Below are positions 1 to 8,657 of a DNA stretch of 64,000 nt, piece by piece. Both the position numbers and the translations under genes were made by a program. Each line of letters opens with the position of its first letter. Within the stretch, counting starts at the first letter, position 1. Source of the stretch: Korobacter sp963703075 (lineage in GTDB: Bacteria > Acidobacteriota > Terriglobia > Terriglobales > Acidobacteriaceae). The DNA lies in assembly GCA_963703075.1 (NCBI GenBank), contig OY969786.1, positions 3,162,001-3,226,000 on the forward strand, in the 5' to 3' direction. Below the pieces are notes generated by a model. That model made no database searches. It saw nothing but the letters and a program-made list of their open reading frames with translations, and was not told where the DNA came from.

Positions 1-335
1 AAAGCCGCGGAAAGGACACGGGGGATCCAATTTTTCTTGGCAGGGCGCATCGTTTGGTTTATCTCCTCTGTGAACGACTTTTTGGTCCCGGCGGGTGGAA
101 TGGAGTAAACCGGGCCCTGTTGCTTGCGGACGGGGGAGTAGGACAATCCCAAGCAGACGGGTGGTGCAACTTGCCTGTTTGTAGAAAGATGCACCAAGAT
201 GGTGCAAAGTTGGTCTGTTTACGACATTTTCCCGGGGTCAGGGAGTTCCTGGTACCAATGGACATCGGGGTGAGTGGCCGAATGCCAAGGCCGATCCAGA
301 GCAGCCTCTCTGCTTCTTTTCGCCTCTAACCCTAC
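1..335. other. Intergenic region with NtrC-like palindrome
   Basis: I see no convincing gene here; the short open frames on both strands have no recognisable domain. The stretch carries a striking palindrome (positions 190-206, listed separately) and an imperfect copy of its right half and flank at 163-180, so it is best read as the regulatory region of the transporter that starts at 336, or of a leftward gene lying outside the window. Confidence 0.6.
190..206. promoter_or_regulatory. NtrC-type enhancer-like palindrome
   Basis: The 17 bases TGCACCAAGATGGTGCA form a perfect inverted repeat (TGCACC, 5-base spacer, GGTGCA), matching the consensus known for NtrC binding sites in proteobacteria. 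A second, imperfect site (aGCAga, 5 bases, GGTGCA) lies at 152-168, 38 bases upstream, so the two are arranged in tandem as at glnA-type enhancers. A sigma-54 element is only weakly supported: GG at 289-290 and GC at 301-302 have the right 10-base spacing, but the surrounding bases match poorly. If that element is real, the sites would lie about 116 and 154 bases upstream of transcription start. The regulator and target are inferred. Confidence 0.5.
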
Positions 336-1598
336 GTGTTTACCACGGAGGCAACGAAGATCGGCCAAAGTCCGAAGCCTGGAGCCCCGGTGCCCTCCCG
401 ATCGTTTTTTCGCCGAATAGTGGAGACGCTTCCCGGGATCATCGCCGGAGCGGCTGATCTTGACCCTGCGGCGGTGCTGACCGCCACCGTGGTCGGAGCC
501 ACTTTCGGGCTGTCGATTGCCTGGGTTGTGCTGATCAGCTTCCCTGTACTGCAAACGGTGTTCGCGGTCTCCTCGAGAATAGGACGGGAGACGAGACGAG
601 GCCTGATCGAGCTTGTCCGTATGCGCTATGGCTCGGGACGCGCCAAGACCATGGCGCTGGGGATGGTGGTGGTCAACCTGGCCATGGTCATCGGCGATAT
701 TTATGCCGTTTCCGACGCCTTTTCGCTGATCATGCTGCAACGCCGCGCGATGTTCATCGCGGTGGTGGGATTCGTGATCTGGTACTTCCTCATTGTCAGC
801 GACTATCGGAAGATCACGCGCACTCTGGGAAGCCTGACCCTGGTCTTGCTGGCCTACATCCTGGCGGCCCATCGTGCTACCGACTCTTACCTGCACTTGG
901 CGCAAGGGGTGCTGCTGCCGCACATACGGTTGAGCAGCGCGTATTTCATGGCTGCGATTGCTTTGTTCGGCTCCTTGCTCACCCCGGACGTGATCGTTTG
1001 GCAAACCAGCACGAAGCGCGATTTGCCCACCGGCGTGGCCAGCGCGCACTACACGGAGTCGCAGGCCGGGACGATCGTGGCCTGCCTGATTTCGTTCTGC
1101 GTGATCGTTTGCGCTTCGCGGCTGCATGTCGCGGATCCCAACCTCATCACGACGCGTACCGCGGCGGAAGCCCTCAACGTTCTCGGGTCGGCGGGGCCTG
1201 TGATTTTCTCGCTCGGGATTATCGGCTCTGGATTGGTTGCGTTACCGTTGATCGTCGGTTCACTTTGCTTCAGCGTGGCCGAGGCATTTGGCTGGAAGTC
1301 GCGCTTGAGCCGTGCGCCGTGGGAAGCAACGCGGTTCTACACGCTGATCTCGGCGGTGGTCGTGATTGCGGTGGCGGTCGATATGTTCGGCATCAACGTG
1401 GTTTCGGTGCTGTACTGGTCGCAGCTCTTTGCCGGTGTGCTCACCGTTCCGATTCTGCATTACATGCGGAAGCTGGGAAATGATCCGGCATTGGTTTCCA
1501 TTCGTAACACCCGCGCCGAGAATGGCTGGCTGACCGGAGCGATCGTGGTAGCGATTCTAGCCAACCTGGCATTCCTCTGGACGCAGTTCGTGCACTAG
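336..1598 (+). CDS. NRAMP-like divalent metal transporter
   Basis: A 420-residue integral membrane protein with about 11 hydrophobic segments. The first segment carries GAADLDPAAVLTAT (about residue 37), the counterpart of the NRAMP helix-1 motif with the unwound DP element. Near residue 215 GSLLTPDVIVWQTS matches the helix-6 region (family form: GTTISPYLFFWQ). NRAMP proteins import Mn2+, Fe2+ or related ions with protons across the inner membrane. This belongs to the divergent NRAMP-like branch common in Acidobacteria, whose substrate is often uncertain, so the metal is not predicted. The start is a GTG at 336. The upstream region holds an NtrC-like palindrome, which is unusual for a metal transporter. 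Confidence 0.8.
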   Translation: MFTTEATKIGQSPKPGAPVPSRSFFRRIVETLPGIIAGAADLDPAAVLTATVVGATFGLSIAWVVLISFPVLQTVFAVSSRIGRETRRGLIELVRMRYGSGRAKTMALGMVVVNLAMVIGDIYAVSDAFSLIMLQRRAMFIAVVGFVIWYFLIVSDYRKITRTLGSLTLVLLAYILAAHRATDSYLHLAQGVLLPHIRLSSAYFMAAIALFGSLLTPDVIVWQTSTKRDLPTGVASAHYTESQAGTIVACLISFCVIVCASRLHVADPNLITTRTAAEALNVLGSAGPVIFSLGIIGSGLVALPLIVGSLCFSVAEAFGWKSRLSRAPWEATRFYTLISAVVVIAVAVDMFGINVVSVLYWSQLFAGVLTVPILHYMRKLGNDPALVSIRNTRAENGWLTGAIVVAILANLAFLWTQFVH

Positions 1599-1729
1599 CC
1601 ATACAACGACGCGTAGACGCATCCCCACGTGAAGTGCCTGATTTCCCTTTCGTTCTATCTCGACGGAGTGAGGGTGGCCGCTGCCCCGGCGGTACAATAG
1701 CGAGTCATCGTGACGCGAAGGAGTTGGCG

Positions 1730-2338
1730 ATGTCTTCCATTCCGGGAAGCGTGGAACTGGCGCTGGATCCCCACGAAATTGCACGGCGACCGCTCGATCC
1801 CCAGCAGTGTGCGCTGGTCGTTGTCGATATCCAGGAAAAATTGTTGCCGGCCATTTCCAACAAGGAATTGCTGGTAAAGAATGCACGGTTGCTCATCCGG
1901 CTCGCCGGGTTGCTGAATTTACCGGTGCTGGTCAGCACGCAATACGCGCGCGGGTTGGGTGGTACGGTGCCGGAAATTGCGTCGTTGCTGCCGGATGCGA
2001 CCGTGCTGGATAAAACCGAGTTCGACTGCTTTAACAACTCCGGGTTCTGCTCGGCGGTGAAGAAGCTTCCAGGCAATCGGACGACGGTCCTGTTGTGCGG
2101 CATGGAGACGCATATCTGCGTGATGCAGACGGCGCTGGGTGCGATGAATCAGGGCTACCTGGTGCATGTGGCATCGGACGCGGTTGGGTCGCGTTCGGAA
2201 TGGAATTACCACATCGGGTTGAACCGCATGCAGGATGCGGGGGCTGTGATTTCGAGCACCGAAATGATGACGTACGAACTGCTACGCTCGTCGAGTTCGC
2301 CGACCTTCAAAGACCTTTTGCCTTACCTCAAGGAGTAG
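1730..2338 (+). CDS. Isochorismatase-like cysteine hydrolase
   Basis: A 202-residue protein of the isochorismatase/YcaC-like hydrolase superfamily. The catalytic triad is visible: Asp33 in VVDIQEK, Lys95 in LDKTEFDCF and Cys130 in CGMETHICVMQTA. These enzymes hydrolyse amides, ureido groups or enol ethers, and the substrate cannot be told from sequence. The open frame extends upstream to 1634, but the ATG at 1730 preceded by AAGGAG at 1718-1723 gives the family's usual length and N-terminus. The next gene starts 4 bases after the stop, so the two are probably co-transcribed. This may link the hydrolase to sulfur amino-acid metabolism, which is inference. Confidence 0.85.
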   Translation: MSSIPGSVELALDPHEIARRPLDPQQCALVVVDIQEKLLPAISNKELLVKNARLLIRLAGLLNLPVLVSTQYARGLGGTVPEIASLLPDATVLDKTEFDCFNNSGFCSAVKKLPGNRTTVLLCGMETHICVMQTALGAMNQGYLVHVASDAVGSRSEWNYHIGLNRMQDAGAVISSTEMMTYELLRSSSSPTFKDLLPYLKE

Positions 2339-2342
2339 CTCC

Positions 2343-3716
2343 ATGCCGAGCACGAAATCTCCGAAGAAGAAATCCTCAGCGAAACAGCCATCCCCCGAAA
2401 TCAATCCCAAATACGATCTACGCACCCGGCTGATTCACGGCTCGATGCGCACGCCGAAGTGGGATTACTCGCACCACGTCGTACCACCCCTGACATCCTC
2501 GGCAACTTTCCGGCTGAGTTCCTCGCAGCGCGGAGCACGAGGCTTCTTCGAGTTCGCCTGCGACCGCGTGGATACGACGCGGCAGGTGCCGATCTACATT
2601 TACGACCGGCTGGATGAGCCAACGCGAGGGATGCTGGAGGAGAACCTAGCGGCTGCCGAGCAGGGAGAGATTGGCGTCTGTTTCGCGACCGGCATGGCGG
2701 CAATCTCCGCATCCATTGCTGCGTTGACACGCAGCGGAGATCAGGTGGTCGCGCACAACACACTTTACGGCTGCACGTATTCGTTAATGACCAACTGGCT
2801 GCCCCGCCAGGGCGTGAACACACGCTTCGTGGACATGCGCAATCCGAAAGAGATCGCGAAGGCAATCTCCGCACGCACCCGCATCGTTTATCTCGAAACT
2901 CCCGTCAATCCGAATCTCGAACTCATCGACATCGGCGCCATTCGCGAGATCGTGGACCGCGCCAATACGGGGCGCGCCGAGTTGGAGAAGGTTCACATTG
3001 TGGTGGACAACACGTTTGCCACGCCGTTCTGCCAGCGCCCGCTGACCTTGGGTGCGCATATTGTGGTGCATAGCCTGACAAAAGGGATTGGCGGCTTCGG
3101 CACCGACATGGGCGGTGTCGTTATCGGCCCGAAGAGCCTGCACAACGTGCTGCTGATGTATCGCAAGGATTTCGGCGGAGTGCTTTCGCCCAAGGCCGCG
3201 TGGAACGTGCTCGTGTACGGACTACCTTCGCTGGCGGCGCGCATGGCCAACATGCAGAAATCGGCGCTTTACATTGCGGAGTGGCTGGAGCGGCAACCCA
3301 AAGTAGAAAAGGTGCTGTACCCCGGCCTCTACTCTTTCCCCCACCGTGAGCTGGCGGAAAAACAGATGGTAGATTACCGGGGAAAGTTCGCACCCGGTTC
3401 GATGATCTATTTCACGTTGCGCGATAAGAGCGGCGCCAATCATGCTGCCGAAAACTTCATCAATTACATTGCCGACAAAGCCTATTGCATCACCCTGGCA
3501 GTGAGCCTCGGACAAGTCAAGACGCTGATCGAGAATCCGTATTCAATGACTCATTCCGCATACCTGGCGGTCGATGCGAACAAGGCCAAGAGGAACGGGC
3601 ACGGTGGGAGTTGTGAAACGAACCGGGTAGAACCGGGCGGGATCCGTTTGTCGATTGGGCTTGAAGACCGGGATGACATTCTCGCCGACCTGGAGACGGG
3701 GCTGGAGCACGCGTAA
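2343..3716 (+). CDS. Cys/Met metabolism PLP-dependent lyase
   Basis: A 457-residue PLP-dependent trans-sulfuration enzyme of the cystathionine gamma-lyase / methionine gamma-lyase type (Cys_Met_Meta_PP family). The cofactor region is clear: the FATGMAAI phosphate-binding turn (about residue 118), VVDNTFATP (about 221), and HSLTKGIGG with the Schiff-base lysine (about 247). The protein is longer than the usual 390-420 residues because of a basic Lys/Ser-rich N-terminal tail and a short insertion before RVEPGGIRLSIGLED near the C-terminus. The reaction (gamma-elimination of Met, Cys or cystathionine) cannot be fixed from motifs alone. It follows the isochorismatase-like gene at 4 bases. Confidence 0.85.
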   Translation: MPSTKSPKKKSSAKQPSPEINPKYDLRTRLIHGSMRTPKWDYSHHVVPPLTSSATFRLSSSQRGARGFFEFACDRVDTTRQVPIYIYDRLDEPTRGMLEENLAAAEQGEIGVCFATGMAAISASIAALTRSGDQVVAHNTLYGCTYSLMTNWLPRQGVNTRFVDMRNPKEIAKAISARTRIVYLETPVNPNLELIDIGAIREIVDRANTGRAELEKVHIVVDNTFATPFCQRPLTLGAHIVVHSLTKGIGGFGTDMGGVVIGPKSLHNVLLMYRKDFGGVLSPKAAWNVLVYGLPSLAARMANMQKSALYIAEWLERQPKVEKVLYPGLYSFPHRELAEKQMVDYRGKFAPGSMIYFTLRDKSGANHAAENFINYIADKAYCITLAVSLGQVKTLIENPYSMTHSAYLAVDANKAKRNGHGGSCETNRVEPGGIRLSIGLEDRDDILADLETGLEHA

Positions 3717-3721
3717 CGTAG

Positions 3722-3772
3722 GGATGGAGAAGACAGCAGGTTGCCGCGTCGCTGGCGCTCCTCGCCATGACA
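3722..3772 (-). repeat. Dispersed GCGAGGAGCG-type intergenic repeat
   Basis: Read on the minus strand, this segment contains TGTCATGGCGAGGAGCGCCA followed by GCGACGCGGCAACCTGC. It matches the general form of a short dispersed repeat (GTCATTGCGAGGAGCG.AGCGACG.AGCAATC) that I recall in intergenic regions of several phyla. It sits between the Cys/Met lyase and the acyl-CoA synthetase. The assignment is from memory of the motif and only one copy is visible in this window. Confidence 0.5.
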
Positions 3773-3840
3773 AGGGAAAGCTTTGGGCGCACAGACGCCA
3801 TCCAGTTCGCAAAGTGAGATAGAATCCGCAGCGCCGACCG

Positions 3841-5430
3841 ATGCTCGTCCAACGAACACAACTCTACGCTGATCCAGCAGGCAAGCTCGTCCACGACATG
3901 GTTTTCGCGGCCGCGAACCGCCATCCCGAAAAGATTGCCATCGTCGATACGTCGACGACGCCGGCGCGCACGATCACTTATGCGGAATACGCGGACCTGG
4001 TGGAGCGGGTGGCGCGCGGACTGATCGCGGCGGGCATCAAACCGCACCAGGTCGTTGCCATCTATCTCGCCAACTCGTGGGAGTTCTGCGTCGCGTTTCA
4101 TGCGATCAGCTATGTGGGAGCGATCTCGACACCGCTTAATCCTTCCTACCGCGAGCGCGAGGTACGTTACCAGTTGGAAAATTCCGACGCCGTCGCGCTG
4201 ATTAGCGATGGGCCGCTGATACAGGACATCGATCTATCCGGATTGCCGCTCTTGCGGCAGGTTTACTACACGCGTACCGGAGCGGGCGCGGCGCAACCGT
4301 TTTCAGCCCTGCTGAAGGAGCGGGCGAATCCCCTGCCGTGGCGTGCCTTCGATCCGGCTACGACCATCGCATCGCTCCCATATTCGAGCGGCACCACGGG
4401 ACTGCCCAAAGGCGTGAAGCTAACGCACACCAACTTGGTCACCAACGTCTACCAGACGCTGACGCCAGGGGAGGTGGGGGCGTTTACTTCAACGGATGTG
4501 ATGCTCTGCTTCTTGCCGCTGTACCACATCTACGGGCTGACGGTCGGGCTGGACTTGATGATCGCGCTTGGCGGAACACTGGTGCTGATGCCCCGATTCG
4601 ATCCAAAGCGGTCGCTCGAGTTACTCACCGAGCACGCGATAACCATCGTTCCTTGCGTTCCGCCGGTGCTGCTGAACTGGTCGCAGCAGGCGGAGCAGGG
4701 ACTGTTCCCGCGCCATCACCACCTGCGATGGGTGAAGTCGGGGGCTGCGCCTCTAGCTCCCGAGCTTGCCCTGCGCTTCACCCAGTGGACAGGGATTCCC
4801 ATTCGCCAGGGATACGGAATGACGGAGGCTTCGCCGGTGACGCACCTCGGGTTCCTGGACGCACCGCTGTATCGGCCGACATCGATTGGCTCCCCGGTAG
4901 CGCAGACCGAGTGCCGCATCCTGGACGATTACGGGAACGAGGTGAATCCCGGGGAGTGCGGCGAACTCGTAATGCGCGGACCGCAGATCATGCAGGGGTA
5001 TTGGAAAGCGGAGGAAGCGACCAACGCAGCTTTGCGCGATGGCTGGTATTGGAGTGGCGACGTGGCTAGGCAGGATGAAGACGGGTTGTTCTACATCGTC
5101 GACCGTCGCAAGGAGATGATCAAGTGCAATGGATTCCCGGTGGCGCCGGCGGAGGTAGAGGGCGTACTGCTGGAACATCCTGAGGTCCGCGATTGCGGAG
5201 TGGTCTCGCGGCCTGATGCGGCCAGCGGTGAGGTGCCCATCGCGTTCGTCATTCTGCGCGATCCGCAACGAGGATCGGTGAAGCTTGCGGAGGAGCTGCG
5301 AGAATTCGTGGCCGAGAGGATTACCCGCTATAAGCAACCGCGCGACATCATCTTCACGGAAACGATTCCCCGCACCGCCAGCGGAAAGATTTTGCGCCGC
5401 GAGTTGCGGGCGCGGATTGCTACGACCTGA
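3841..5430 (+). CDS. AMP-forming acyl-CoA synthetase
   Basis: A 529-residue adenylate-forming enzyme of the 4-coumarate/long-chain acyl-CoA ligase class, which activates a carboxylic acid with ATP and transfers it to CoA. The AMP-binding P-loop YSSGTTGLPKG is at about residues 180-190, the GYGMTEASP motif at about 324, WYWSGDVARQDEDG around 400 and the hinge DRRKEMIK just after it. The C-terminal PRTASGKILRREL carries the catalytic lysine (about 516). Full family length. The acid substrate cannot be assigned, though medium- to long-chain fatty or aryl acids are typical. There is no clear ribosome-binding site, but a TAGAAT hexamer at 3820-3825 could be a -10 element giving a very short leader. 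Confidence 0.87.
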   Translation: MLVQRTQLYADPAGKLVHDMVFAAANRHPEKIAIVDTSTTPARTITYAEYADLVERVARGLIAAGIKPHQVVAIYLANSWEFCVAFHAISYVGAISTPLNPSYREREVRYQLENSDAVALISDGPLIQDIDLSGLPLLRQVYYTRTGAGAAQPFSALLKERANPLPWRAFDPATTIASLPYSSGTTGLPKGVKLTHTNLVTNVYQTLTPGEVGAFTSTDVMLCFLPLYHIYGLTVGLDLMIALGGTLVLMPRFDPKRSLELLTEHAITIVPCVPPVLLNWSQQAEQGLFPRHHHLRWVKSGAAPLAPELALRFTQWTGIPIRQGYGMTEASPVTHLGFLDAPLYRPTSIGSPVAQTECRILDDYGNEVNPGECGELVMRGPQIMQGYWKAEEATNAALRDGWYWSGDVARQDEDGLFYIVDRRKEMIKCNGFPVAPAEVEGVLLEHPEVRDCGVVSRPDAASGEVPIAFVILRDPQRGSVKLAEELREFVAERITRYKQPRDIIFTETIPRTASGKILRRELRARIATT

Positions 5431-5565
5431 GTCGGGAGGCTTTCCTGGCGAACCCGACCCTCCAATGAGAACGCAAACGAGATCGTTTTCAAGCAGATAG
5501 CTCCGAACACTGCGGGGTTGCAGGGACGCCGGCGAGCGGGTGACAGGGCTTCTGCGGGGATCAAA

Positions 5566-5583
5566 TTCTTTACGAATTCTTCA
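5566..5583 (+). promoter_or_regulatory. Tandem heptamer direct repeat, operator-like
   Basis: TTCTTTA (5566-5572) and TTCTTCA (5577-5583) are direct heptamers separated by 4 bases, an 11-base period typical of OmpR/PhoB-family binding sites. The pair lies just upstream of the first possible start (5590) of the DUF4118-like gene. The regulator is unknown and a chance occurrence is possible. Confidence 0.25.
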
Positions 5584-5589
5584 CTTCGG

Positions 5590-5991
5590 ATGTGCTCTAC
5601 TCTGAATGCAAGTACCACTTCGTGTATGCATTTGCCTCAGCTGCGCTTTCCGCGATTCTGGCCAATTCTCGGTGCGTCCTTCTGCTGCTTCAGCGCCGGG
5701 CTCGTGAGTTTAGTTTTCCGCAATATCGGATTCAAAACGAGTGTGACGCTCGCCTTCCTCTGCGTGGTCACCTGGGTTGCCGTGCGATGCGGAAGCGCTG
5801 CCGGCATGGTGGGCACCTGCATATCGGCCGCCGTGTTTGCTTTTTTCTTCCTGCCGCCTCTTCGCAGTTTCGCCGTGGCCGATGCGAATCAGCGATTAGG
5901 GCTGGCTTGGTTTCTATTCGGCGGGGTTGTGATTTCATTTCTCTTTGGGGCCGCAACCAAAGAGCCTGCCGCCAAACTTCCTCGCAAATGA
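5590..5991 (+). CDS. DUF4118-like four-helix membrane protein
   Basis: A small membrane protein of 133 residues from the ATG at 5590, or about 121 from the ATG at 5626 (which gives MHLPQLRFPRF). It has four hydrophobic segments, including ASFCCFSAGLVSLVF, AFLCVVTWVAVRCGSAAGM and AVFAFFFLPPLRSFAV. The pattern, with the FFFLPPLRSFAVAD loop, resembles the DUF4118 membrane module found in KdpD-type and other sensor kinases. No kinase, GAF or PAS domain follows before the stop, so this is a stand-alone module, either a natural short protein or the remnant of a sensor kinase. The function is unknown. Confidence 0.6.
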   Translation: MCSTLNASTTSCMHLPQLRFPRFWPILGASFCCFSAGLVSLVFRNIGFKTSVTLAFLCVVTWVAVRCGSAAGMVGTCISAAVFAFFFLPPLRSFAVADANQRLGLAWFLFGGVVISFLFGAATKEPAAKLPRK

Positions 5992-6048
5992 TCGCTGCGC
6001 GAGTCCGAGCGCCGCGGTGCTTGGGTGCGGGAGACGAAGCGCTTCAGG

Positions 6049-6054
6049 TAGAAT
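6049..6054 (+). promoter_or_regulatory. Possible -10 element of tRNA-Lys
   Basis: TAGAAT at 6049-6054 is a plausible -10 hexamer 37 bases ahead of the mature tRNA. No convincing -35 box is present at 16-18 bases. Confidence 0.3.
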
Positions 6055-6090
6055 GTCGGTAGTCGTTTTGCCGCCCACGTAAAACGGTTC

Positions 6091-6166
6091 GAGCGCGTAG
6101 CTCAGTTGGTAGAGCACCTGACTTTTAATCAGGTGGTCCCGGGTTCGAGCCCCGGCGCGCTCACCA
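6091..6166 (+). tRNA. tRNA-Lys (anticodon TTT)
   Basis: A complete 76-base cloverleaf. The acceptor stem GAGCGCG pairs with CGCGCTC, followed by discriminator A and an encoded CCA (6164-6166). The anticodon stem CCTGA (6117-6121) pairs with TCAGG (6129-6133) around the loop CTTTTAA, giving anticodon TTT at 6124-6126, which reads AAA and AAG lysine codons. The T arm GGTTCGAGCC region is canonical. Confidence 0.97.
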
Positions 6167-6274
6167 TTCCTGCCCGCAACGAAGACTTACAGCACAATTT
6201 TCAGTCTTCCCCGTTGATTTGCAAGTTGCTCGTCGTGAAGACACGCAAGCAGGAGCTTGAGTGTCCAGCCGGTA

Positions 6275-7807
6275 TCAGGGGAGCGACGATGGAGGCTGGA
6301 AGAAGGTTTGCAACTGGCCTTTTGAGCCTCCGAAGGAAGAACAGTCTTGGGCGGCGTGTTGCGGCGGTACGGCGAGATAATGCGTGTCTTGTGTGCCCAC
6401 ATTCTTTAACTCGAAGGTCTGACAGACCTCCCAATCCGCAACATGAAAAAAGCGATTGAAATCCGTCGCCTGGGACGACGAAAGATAGACGAAATCGGGA
6501 TGCTGCTCTGCGCAGTGACGCATACGTTCCAGGGGGCTCAACCGCGCCATTTCTCGGCCATTCACTAACGCCTCCAAGTCGCAGACTCGAGCTCCGCTGA
6601 AATATGAGATGAATCCGATATCGCTGGACACGAGGGACAAATTCCGGAATTGATCGAGATGACTTTGTTGCATTCTCTCGAAGGATTGAGTTGAAGCCGA
6701 CATGGCTCTCCACGCAAAGTGCCAGTCGAGAGGAAGCAGCAGGACAAGAGGAATAACAGCCCACTTGGCAAATGGCACCCATGCAGCGCTAAAAGAAATG
6801 GACTCACTCGGCTGCTCTGCAATTTCAAGGATGTTAAAGACGATGGAAAACACCAAAGCCCACAGGACATACCGTACCCCGTGGATGGCTTGACCTCGCA
6901 AGGACGAAAGAAGGACGAGGAGCGGGAATGGCGAGTTCATCAACGCCCAGGAAACTATGCTGGAACGCGACTGTCGTAATTTTTGCAACCAGGTCCAGGC
7001 AGATAGGACATAGAGCGCCAACGATCCCAGCCCCAGGAGCAAAGAGGCGGTCACTGCCTTCGCAATGCCGAGCGCGGTGCCAAGTCTGGCCCCAGTGTAT
7101 TTCGCAGCGGCGGTATCCGGCAGAATGTGCCCGAATACGAGCAAGACAAAAAGCATCGCTGCCAAAGCACCCAATCCGGGGACCAGGGCAAGAAGTGCAT
7201 CCCGCGTCGCTTTCCCGCGATTCGCCGCAAGCCGCAGGAAGAGTGCTGCGCAGCAACCGATGCCGACGACCATCGCAAGCTCGACGCGCAGGAGCACCAG
7301 CAGGACGGCCCCAGCCACGAGCGCCAGGCTCGAGAAAATTCCGCTGCTATGCGATTGTCGATACAAACCCCACGCATAAAGTGCGACTGCCAGCACGACG
7401 AGACTCGTCTCCATTCCGTCTGTCAGCCAACGAATCGACATCGGTGTGATCAAAATCAGAAGCAGCGCCATGCTCAGGGCGCGACCTTCAGAGCTGCGCC
7501 GGCAATGCCTGAAAAGCGCTATGACCAGACCCAGAACCGCCAGGTAAGCGACCACAGAGCACGCCTTCGGCAACATAGGCGAGGTGGACAGCGATCGCAG
7601 GAGCGCAAGCAGCGAGACATAGAGAAGGCTCGACGTGCCGAAAGAGGGGGTGACGCCATCGAAAGTAATGTAGTGCACCTGGCGCAAATAGCTGGCGTAG
7701 CGCAAATGAATCAGCGCGTCATCCAGCATGGCAAACCGGGTTCCATACAAGAGTGCGGCCACCCAGGCAGCAATGGCGATGCCGTACAGAACTGATCGCT
7801 GCTTCAT
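6275..7807 (-). CDS. GT-C-type polytopic membrane glycosyltransferase
   Basis: A 510-residue protein with 10-11 hydrophobic helices and a soluble C-terminal part. It starts at the ATG at 7807, immediately before the first membrane helix; an in-frame start at 7855 would add 16 non-hydrophobic residues. The first outer loop carries LDDALIHLRYASYLRQ, the acidic-pair motif typical of GT-C enzymes (ArnT/PMT/GT39-like) that use polyprenyl-phosphate sugars, and GTSSLLY follows, as in that fold. A second membrane part holds WLTDGMETSLVV. The C-terminal domain (from about residue 390) includes SSDIGFISYFSGARVCDLEALVNGR, seen in related uncharacterised bacterial proteins. Donor and acceptor are unknown. 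It stands alone, convergent to the tRNA. Confidence 0.65.
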   Translation of the reverse strand: MKQRSVLYGIAIAAWVAALLYGTRFAMLDDALIHLRYASYLRQVHYITFDGVTPSFGTSSLLYVSLLALLRSLSTSPMLPKACSVVAYLAVLGLVIALFRHCRRSSEGRALSMALLLILITPMSIRWLTDGMETSLVVLAVALYAWGLYRQSHSSGIFSSLALVAGAVLLVLLRVELAMVVGIGCCAALFLRLAANRGKATRDALLALVPGLGALAAMLFVLLVFGHILPDTAAAKYTGARLGTALGIAKAVTASLLLGLGSLALYVLSAWTWLQKLRQSRSSIVSWALMNSPFPLLVLLSSLRGQAIHGVRYVLWALVFSIVFNILEIAEQPSESISFSAAWVPFAKWAVIPLVLLLPLDWHFAWRAMSASTQSFERMQQSHLDQFRNLSLVSSDIGFISYFSGARVCDLEALVNGREMARLSPLERMRHCAEQHPDFVYLSSSQATDFNRFFHVADWEVCQTFELKNVGTQDTHYLAVPPQHAAQDCSSFGGSKGQLQTFFQPPSSLP

Positions 7808-8056
7808 GCGGCCTCTAGGGACTGGAACTGAGATCGAGGTGTTCGATGAGCACACTGCCGCTCTTCGAATGCAGGGAGGCGCTCAAATTTGGATCCTCAA
7901 GGGATGGCGTTCTTCTGAAGTTTATAGCAAAACGGCTGTCGTCCTGACAACGGCGGCGAATCAATTTTCTAATCGCAGTGAAGAGGTTTCATGCGGGAAC
8001 AAGCTTCTATCGGGAGACGATGGCAGAGGCAAATCGGAACCTGAATTTTGCCTCGT

Positions 8057-8500
8057 CTAGGCTCCGGCGGCTGCGTCAAGTAACTTCCCTAGCTCGGTGA
8101 TGGCATCGCGAAGCTGGAGCAGTTGTCCCTTCTGGAAAACGATTTCGGGATTCGCCAAGTCGGATTGGATCAGCTTACAAAGCTGGTAAGCAATGCGTAC
8201 GCGTTCGCCTGCGAGGACAGAAAGCACAGTCTGCGGATCGGTCTCGGTAGTTTTTGAATTGGCAAATTGCTCGACGGCCCAGGCGGTATTGCGCACGCGG
8301 TTCACGGCGTCGCGAAAATCGGTGAGGATGCTCGGGTCGACGTCCTTGTCCAGGGTAAGGAGGTCCTGTATTTGCCGAAGCTGATCGGTCACGCTTTGAA
8401 GCTTCAGCGAAACAGTTCCGTTGGTCGCTGCGGTAGAACTCACGGCTCCTCCAATAGCGGCGGGCAGGTCGGGTCTGGCTGTGGGTGAGAAGAGATCCAC
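8057..8500 (-). CDS. Hypothetical protein, helical
   Basis: A 147-residue soluble protein from a GTG at 8500, with no signal peptide. From about residue 30 on, the sequence is predicted helical with heptad-like leucine spacing (QSVTDQLRQIQDLLTLDKD; LIQSDLANPEIVFQKGQLL). I recognise no family. Downstream of its stop, GAGGCAAA (8026-8033) and TTTGCCTC (8047-8054) could form an 8-bp hairpin, though no T-run follows. Upstream on the same strand is the giant lipoprotein gene, 157 bases away, so co-transcription is possible but not shown. Confidence 0.6.
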   Translation of the reverse strand: MDLFSPTARPDLPAAIGGAVSSTAATNGTVSLKLQSVTDQLRQIQDLLTLDKDVDPSILTDFRDAVNRVRNTAWAVEQFANSKTTETDPQTVLSVLAGERVRIAYQLCKLIQSDLANPEIVFQKGQLLQLRDAITELGKLLDAAAGA

Positions 8501-8657
8501 TCCAACCGCCGGTACAGCTCTATTTTAAGCTGAGACTCACGCTGCAGGGATACGCGGCAGTCGCCGCACCTTCGTAACTGAGGATGGGTAGAGGTCGACG
8601 CCCTTCTGGGATGCGGGACAGCGGGACTTTCGTCCCGCCCCCCGCGGTCTTCCTCGA

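Noticed and set aside
219..1127. 302-residue minus-strand frame opposite the NRAMP-like gene.
   Set aside because: Highly charged His/Gln/Arg-rich composition typical of an antisense image.
6106..6459. 117-residue plus-strand frame starting inside the tRNA gene.
   Set aside because: Overlaps tRNA-Lys and the convergent membrane protein gene, and has no recognisable domain.
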